In this document: positions 6,783 through 10,946 of the stretch, one piece after another
Layout of the letters: every line of letters starts with the position of its first letter
How positions within the stretch are numbered: the first letter of the stretch is position 1
Assembly (NCBI GenBank): GCA_012520135.1
Contig: JAAYOX010000171.1
Coordinates: 1 to 10,946 of the forward strand
DNA from: Clostridia bacterium
GTDB lineage: Bacteria; Bacillota; DULZ01
Length of the DNA: 10,946 nt
Direction: 5' to 3'
Made by a program: the position numbers and the translations under genes
The notes under the pieces: generated by a model
Databases searched by the model: none
What the model was told of the DNA's origin: nothing
The model's input: the letters and a program-made list of their open reading frames with translations, nothing else

Positions 6783-7985
6783 ATGAGTAAAAGAGTAATG
6801 TTGATTGTGTTGGACAGTGTTGGCATCGGTGCTTTGCCTGATGCTTATCTCTACGGTGACGAAGGCAGTAACACCTTAGGGAATATCGCCCGGCAGGTGA
6901 AATTGAGCCTGCCTAATTTAAGGCGGCTGGGATTAGGTAACATTCTCCCCCTGGAAGGGATTCCGCCGGTACCTGCACCGCTGGGAGCCTATGGTAAAAT
7001 GGGGGAACTTTCTCCGGGTAAGGATACCACTACCGGCCACTGGGAGCTGGCGGGGATCGTGTTGGACAAGCCTTTCCCTCTTTATCCCAAGGGCTTTCCC
7101 AGGGAGATTATTGATGCCTTTGAAAAAAGAATAGGGAAAAAAGTGTTGGGTAACAAGGCTGCTTCCGGTACGGTCATCATTGAGGAGTTAGGTGAGGAAC
7201 ACATGGCCACCGGCAGTCCTATTGTGTATACATCCGCTGACAGTGTCTTTCAGATTGCCGCCCATGAAGAAGTAATTCCCCTGGAGGAACTGTATGAAAT
7301 GTGCCGGGTAGCCAGGGAGATCCTGCAAGGGGATCATGCTGTCGGCAGAGTGATCGCCCGTCCCTTTGTAGGCACTCCGGGCAAATTTCAAAGAACAGCC
7401 AATCGTCATGATTATTCTATCGATCCTCCCAGCCCCACCATGCTGGATTTAATCAAAAACCGAGGACTGGAGGTTGTGGGAGTAGGTAAGATTGGGGACA
7501 TTTTCTCCGGAAAAGGACTGACTAAATCGATCCCCACTAAGAGCAATGCTGACGGGATAGACCGTACTATAGCTGCTTGGCGGTCAGTTAAGGCAGGATT
7601 GGTATTTACCAACCTGGTGGATTACGATATGAAATACGGCCACCGCAATGATGTGGAAGGTTATGCTAAAGCTCTGGAGGAATTCGACCATCGCCTGCCT
7701 GAAATAATGGATCAATTGAAAGAAGAAGATCTGTTGATTATTACCGCCGATCACGGCTGTGATCCTACTTTCCCCGGCACGGATCATACCCGGGAGTACG
7801 TACCTGTGTTGGTCTTCGGCGCCAAGGTTAAGGCAGGAGTCAACGTAGGTATCAGGCAGAGTTTTGCCGATGTGGGTGCCACTGTTACCGGCTACCTGGG
7901 AGCGGGAGCACCACCAAACGGGATCAGTATGCTGCCTGAAATTTCTTCCCCTGGCATTAATATTGAAGAGCCTCCGGGAATATAG
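6783..7985 (+). CDS. deoB: Phosphopentomutase
   Basis: DeoB interconverts (deoxy)ribose-1-phosphate and (deoxy)ribose-5-phosphate, supplying DeoC with its substrate. The 400-residue protein belongs to the alkaline-phosphatase superfamily: the metal site begins with Asp11 in VLDSVGIGALPDA, the phosphorylated threonine lies in GKDTTTGHWEL (probably Thr84), HDYSIDPPSPTMLD follows mid-protein, and the C-terminal metal ligands are in TADHG (321-325) and GTDHTREYVP (from 332). Length and motifs match the bacterial Mn-dependent enzyme. GGAGGG six bases before ATG 6783 supports the start. It is likely cotranscribed with deoC. No nucleoside phosphorylase gene (pdp, punA or deoD), often a neighbour, is present in the window. 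Confidence 0.97.
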   Translation: MSKRVMLIVLDSVGIGALPDAYLYGDEGSNTLGNIARQVKLSLPNLRRLGLGNILPLEGIPPVPAPLGAYGKMGELSPGKDTTTGHWELAGIVLDKPFPLYPKGFPREIIDAFEKRIGKKVLGNKAASGTVIIEELGEEHMATGSPIVYTSADSVFQIAAHEEVIPLEELYEMCRVAREILQGDHAVGRVIARPFVGTPGKFQRTANRHDYSIDPPSPTMLDLIKNRGLEVVGVGKIGDIFSGKGLTKSIPTKSNADGIDRTIAAWRSVKAGLVFTNLVDYDMKYGHRNDVEGYAKALEEFDHRLPEIMDQLKEEDLLIITADHGCDPTFPGTDHTREYVPVLVFGAKVKAGVNVGIRQSFADVGATVTGYLGAGAPPNGISMLPEISSPGINIEEPPGI

Positions 7986-8020
7986 TACAATTGTAAAAAA
8001 GGTTTGTGGGGGCTCATTAA

Positions 8021-8611
8021 ATGTCAAAAAAAATTATCGCTTTGGCAGGCAGTCCTAGGAGGAGAGGTAATACGGGGTTACTGTTGGAGTCAGCGGTAAA
8101 AGGCGCCATAGATTCCGGCGCAGGAGTGGAAGTCATTTACCCCAATTCCCTGAAGATTAAACCATGCCAGGGATGCAATACTTGTTGTAAAATAGACGGT
8201 TGTATTTACCATGACGACATGATTGAGCTTTACGAAAAGTTTAAATCAGCCGATGCTTTCATTATTAGTTCGCCCGTTTTTTTCGGCAGCGTAACGGGCC
8301 AGCTTAAGATTTTGATTGACCGCTGCCAAGCCCTATGGATTGAAAAGCAAAATGCCAAGCATCGTTTCAATCAAGGATATAAGCGGCCGGGACTGTTTAT
8401 TGCTACTTCCGGTCATCCTAATCCGAAAGGGACTCGTTTTGATTCTTCATTGGAAGTAGTCCGGACTTTTGGCTACGCGGCGGATATGAAGATTACAGGT
8501 ACGATATTGGTGGCGGATACGGACCGGATTCCGGTTACTGAGGAATCCCCGGTGCTTAAGGAAGCTTATGAAGCCGGCAGGAAGCTGGCTGAAAGTATAA
8601 TGAGTAACTAA
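8021..8611 (+). CDS. Flavodoxin-fold NAD(P)H-dependent oxidoreductase / iron-sulfur flavoprotein-like
   Basis: The 196-residue protein starts with the FMN-binding pattern of the NADPH-dependent FMN reductase and iron-sulfur flavoprotein family, IIALAGSPRRRGNTGLL, where the GSPR-x2-GNT loop binds the flavin phosphate. SPVFFGSVTGQLKILIDR (about 87-104) is the second family motif. Between them lies a compact cysteine cluster: Cys49, Cys52, Cys55, Cys56 and Cys61, that is C-x2-C-x2-C-x5-C, which fits the 4Fe-4S motif of the archaeal and clostridial Isf proteins. It probably carries FMN and perhaps an iron-sulfur cluster and transfers electrons in the cytoplasm; substrate unknown. It starts 35 bases after deoB with a modest GGGGG ribosome-binding site, and a hairpin follows its stop. 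A functional link with deoCB is not evident. Confidence 0.85.
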   Translation: MSKKIIALAGSPRRRGNTGLLLESAVKGAIDSGAGVEVIYPNSLKIKPCQGCNTCCKIDGCIYHDDMIELYEKFKSADAFIISSPVFFGSVTGQLKILIDRCQALWIEKQNAKHRFNQGYKRPGLFIATSGHPNPKGTRFDSSLEVVRTFGYAADMKITGTILVADTDRIPVTEESPVLKEAYEAGRKLAESIMSN

Positions 8612-8612
8612 C

Positions 8613-8650
8613 AAAGGATGACAGCCTTTAGAGGCTGTCATATTTGTCTC
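8613..8650 (+). terminator. Probable intrinsic terminator after the flavoprotein gene
   Basis: ATGACAGCC (8618-8626) and GGCTGTCAT (8633-8641) pair perfectly over nine bases around a TTTAGA loop, and ACAAA/TTTGT outside them can extend the stem. The stem begins a few bases after the stop codon of the flavoprotein gene. The following tract (ATTTGTCTCTTCCCTT) is only moderately T-rich, so termination may be partial. It would separate the deoCB-flavoprotein transcript from the small membrane gene and uvrB. Confidence 0.7.
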
Positions 8651-8685
8651 TTCCCTTCCATAAATATGGAGCGGGGGGAATTGTC

Positions 8686-8883
8686 ATGTTTGATCTGGCA
8701 GCTGTTTTTTTTCTGGTTAGCCTGGCGATTATTGCATTCATTGCTGAAGAAATGCTGATCAAGATGGGCAAAAAAGAGTGGATTAAAATGATCAACCTGG
8801 GTTTGGGGATTATCGGGTTGGTATTTCTGTTGAACATGCTGAGGGAATTTATGCAGTTGCTGCGTTTATTTGCCGCCTGGTGA
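8686..8883 (+). CDS. Small two-helix membrane protein, SpoIIIAC-like
   Basis: The 65-residue protein consists of two hydrophobic segments (about residues 4-20 and 36-51) joined by a short charged loop, EEMLIKMGKKEW. The layout, length and the GKKE loop resemble SpoIIIAC, a small membrane protein of the SpoIIIA channel between mother cell and forespore, but the usual spoIIIA neighbours are absent, so it would be an orphan paralogue or an unrelated small protein. The frame can be read from a TTG at 8644, but only ATG 8686 has a ribosome-binding site, GGGGGG seven bases upstream. It lies between a terminator-like hairpin and the uvrB promoter. Resemblance is judged from memory, not a search. Confidence 0.6.
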   Translation: MFDLAAVFFLVSLAIIAFIAEEMLIKMGKKEWIKMINLGLGIIGLVFLLNMLREFMQLLRLFAAW

Positions 8884-8896
8884 TCAGCCGATCACC
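8879..8896. promoter_or_regulatory. Perfect dyad over the uvrB -35 region (possible operator)
   Basis: GGTGATC (8879-8885) and GATCACC (8890-8896) form a perfect 7-bp inverted repeat around AGCC. The left arm contains the stop codon of the small membrane gene, and the dyad covers the place where the uvrB -35 element should be, ending six bases before the -10. There is no T-tract after it, which argues against a terminator. It does not match the Gram-positive LexA box as I know it. Confidence 0.45.
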
Positions 8897-8899
8897 ATA

Positions 8900-8908
8900 T
8901 GCTATAAT
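8900..8908 (+). promoter_or_regulatory. Extended -10 promoter of uvrB
   Basis: TGCTATAAT is a perfect extended -10 element (TG, one base, TATAAT). No good -35 lies 17 bases upstream (GTGATC at 8880-8885), as is common for extended -10 promoters. Transcription would start near 8915, leaving only about ten bases before the ATG, so the GGGGTGA ribosome-binding site would be at the very 5' end of the mRNA. Confidence 0.65.
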
Positions 8909-8925
8909 GACACGGGGTGATATTC

Positions 8926-10908
8926 ATGGGACAATTCCGCCTTCGATCTGATTTTCAGCCTCGGGGTGACCAGCCCAAAGCGATTAAGGCCTTAACTGAA
9001 GGTATTAAGGCCGGGCATGTTCATCAAACGCTCCTGGGGGCTACCGGTACCGGAAAAACTTATACCATGGCTAATGTCATTGCTGCGGTACAAAAGCCCA
9101 CTTTAGTCATGGCACCCAATAAGACATTGGCTGCCCAGCTTTGCAGTGAGTTTAAAGAGTTTTTCCCAGACAACGCGGTGGAGTATTTTGTCAGCTATTA
9201 TGATTACTACCAGCCGGAAGCCTATATTCCCCAGACTGATACTTACATTGAAAAAGACAGCTCTATTAATGATGAGATAGATAAACTGCGCCACTCGGCA
9301 ACCGCCGCTTTGTTTGAACGGCGGGATGTGATTATTGTGGCCAGTGTTTCCTGTATTTATGGCTTAGGTTCACCTGAATACTACGAAAACCTGGTTTTGT
9401 CCCTGCGGGAAGGACAAGTCTATGACCGGGATCAAATTCTAAAAAAATTGGTGGATATTCAATACGAGCGGAATGATTACGACTTCCAGAGGGGAACCTT
9501 CCGGGTCCGGGGAGACGTCATTGAGATTATCCCTGTTTCCGAACAGGAAAAGGCGATCCGGGTGGAGTTGTTTGGTGATGAGATCGACCGTATTTTGGAA
9601 GTAGATACTTTGACGGGAGAGCTTTTAGGGGCCAGGAAGCACGTCTCCATTTTTCCTGCCAGTCACTATGTAACGGACAAAGAAGTAATGGAAAGGGCTA
9701 TTGCCGGTATCGAGGCGGAACTGGAAGAGAGGCTGAAAGAACTGCGGCGGCAGGACAAGCTCTTGGAGGCCCAGCGCCTGGAGCAAAGAACCCGCTACGA
9801 TATTGAAATGATGCAGGAAATCGGTTTCTGCCAAGGGATTGAGAACTATTCCCGCCATTTAACGGGAAGGGCACCGGGAGAAGCACCTTATACCCTAATC
9901 GATTACTTTCCCGATGATTTTCTGCTGATCATCGACGAATCCCACGTGGCGGTGCCTCAAATAGGAGGTATGTACAATGGGGATTTCTCCCGTAAGTCTA
10001 CTTTGGTAGAGCACGGCTTTCGCTTGCCTTCCGCATTGGACAACCGCCCTTTGAAATTTAGCGAATTCGAAGAGAAAATTAATCAGGTAGTATACGTATC
10101 AGCCACTCCCGGGCCTTATGAGCTCCAGCACAGTACCGCCGTTGTGGAGCAGATTATCCGTCCCACCGGTTTACTGGATCCGCTTATCCTGGTGCGGCCG
10201 GTGACAGGTCAAATAGATGACTTATTAGGGGAAATCAGAAAACGGGTGGAGAAAAACCAGCGTGTACTGGTGACAACACTGACTAAAAGGATGGCAGAAG
10301 ACCTGACGGATTATTTTAAGGAAATGGGTATCAAAGTACGCTATCTTCATTCCGATATTACTACTTTGGAGCGGATGGAGATTATCAGGGATCTGCGCCT
10401 GGGCGAGTTTGATGTGCTGGTGGGGATTAACCTCCTCCGGGAAGGACTGGATTTGCCGGAAGTGTCCCTGGTGGCAATCCTGGATGCCGATAAGGAAGGG
10501 TTTTTGCGGTCGGAGCGCTCTCTTATTCAGACTATCGGACGGGCGGCACGAAATGTAGAAGGAACAGTGATCATGTATGCCGACAGGATTACTGATTCCA
10601 TGGATCGGGCCATCAAAGAAACGAATCGCCGTCGTTCCATCCAAGAGGAATACAACCGGAAGCATAATATTACGCCCCAGACGATTAAGAAAGAGGTCAG
10701 GGATGTCTTGGAGATCACTTATGCCGCTGAGAAAAAAGAGGCTTACGACAGTCCCACAGGCAGAAAGAAAATGACCAAAAAAGAAGCGAAGAAAGTGGTT
10801 GCTCAATTGGAGCGTGAAATGAAGGCTGCGGCTAAGAGCCTGGAATTCGAAAGAGCGGCTGAATTGAGGGATATTCTCTTCGAACTGAAAAGTGAATATG
10901 ACCTGTAG
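8926..10908 (+). CDS. uvrB: UvrB, excinuclease ABC subunit B
   Basis: UvrB is the central damage-verifying helicase of nucleotide excision repair; UvrA loads it and it recruits UvrC to cut the damaged strand. The 660-residue protein is complete and of normal length. Seen in order: FQPRGDQPKAI at the N-terminus, Walker A GATGTGKT with Lys44, the beta-hairpin region YFVSYYDYYQPEAYIPQTD (about 90-108), DESH at 337-340, QTIGRAARN at 535-543 and a C-terminal UVR domain (about 620-655, QLEREMKAAAKSLEFERAAELRD) that contacts UvrC. A GTG nine bases upstream is in frame, but it forms part of the GGGGTGA ribosome-binding site; ATG 8926 gives the canonical MGQFRLRSDF start. uvrA is often next but would lie beyond the window. 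Confidence 0.98.
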   Translation: MGQFRLRSDFQPRGDQPKAIKALTEGIKAGHVHQTLLGATGTGKTYTMANVIAAVQKPTLVMAPNKTLAAQLCSEFKEFFPDNAVEYFVSYYDYYQPEAYIPQTDTYIEKDSSINDEIDKLRHSATAALFERRDVIIVASVSCIYGLGSPEYYENLVLSLREGQVYDRDQILKKLVDIQYERNDYDFQRGTFRVRGDVIEIIPVSEQEKAIRVELFGDEIDRILEVDTLTGELLGARKHVSIFPASHYVTDKEVMERAIAGIEAELEERLKELRRQDKLLEAQRLEQRTRYDIEMMQEIGFCQGIENYSRHLTGRAPGEAPYTLIDYFPDDFLLIIDESHVAVPQIGGMYNGDFSRKSTLVEHGFRLPSALDNRPLKFSEFEEKINQVVYVSATPGPYELQHSTAVVEQIIRPTGLLDPLILVRPVTGQIDDLLGEIRKRVEKNQRVLVTTLTKRMAEDLTDYFKEMGIKVRYLHSDITTLERMEIIRDLRLGEFDVLVGINLLREGLDLPEVSLVAILDADKEGFLRSERSLIQTIGRAARNVEGTVIMYADRITDSMDRAIKETNRRRSIQEEYNRKHNITPQTIKKEVRDVLEITYAAEKKEAYDSPTGRKKMTKKEAKKVVAQLEREMKAAAKSLEFERAAELRDILFELKSEYDL

Positions 10909-10946
10909 GTCTCTCCTTAGTGCTCTCAGACTGTGACAAAAGGCTA
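10909..10946. other. Right-edge non-coding tail after uvrB
   Basis: The last 38 bases after the uvrB stop codon show no terminator hairpin or start of another gene. Confidence 0.5.

Noticed and set aside
7584..8027. 147-codon open frame antisense to deoB
   Set aside because: It lies opposite a clearly functional, motif-complete deoB, has no ribosome-binding site and no recognisable domain.
10225..10806. 193-codon open frame antisense to the 3' half of uvrB
   Set aside because: It is a shadow of the strongly conserved uvrB reading frame; composition is Phe/His/Leu-rich and no start signal is seen.

Overview
The window looks like chromosomal DNA of a Gram-positive, spore-forming anaerobe of the class Clostridia (Peptococcaceae-like). 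This is inferred from the strong GGAGG ribosome-binding sites, a SpoIIIAC-like small membrane protein, a clostridial-type deoC-deoB pair, an iron-sulfur flavoprotein and a type I-C CRISPR-Cas operon. I could not run a database search, so the placement is by protein resemblance only.

Left half (1-5497, minus strand): a type I-C cas operon in the order cas3, cas5c, cas8c, cas7c, with gaps of 12-18 bases between genes. cas7c runs off the left edge. The adaptation genes (cas4-cas1-cas2) and the main CRISPR array would be expected beyond that edge and are not visible. cas8c carries a strong internal ribosome-binding site and ATG that should yield the separate small subunit Cas11c. Cas3 is a complete HD nuclease-helicase.

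Middle (5498-6067): a divergent intergenic region between cas3 and deoC. It holds one isolated 32-base sequence that looks like a type I-C CRISPR repeat, in the same orientation as the cas operon, about 60 bases upstream of the cas3 start codon and downstream of a candidate sigma-A promoter. No second repeat is visible. The sequence after it resembles a stretch of the cas leader at the seed positions. This is the most unusual element here: it may be a Cas5c-cleavable element or a crRNA-like autoregulator in the cas operon's own leader, or simply an array remnant.

Right half (6068-10908, plus strand): deoC and deoB (deoxyribose phosphate catabolism), then a flavodoxin-fold protein with a compact cysteine cluster ending in a hairpin, then a 65-residue SpoIIIAC-like two-helix membrane protein, then a complete uvrB with its own extended -10 promoter overlapped by a perfect 7-bp dyad. 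Several likely start codons differ from the longest open frames (cas8c, deoC, the small membrane gene, uvrB), chosen from ribosome-binding-site spacing.
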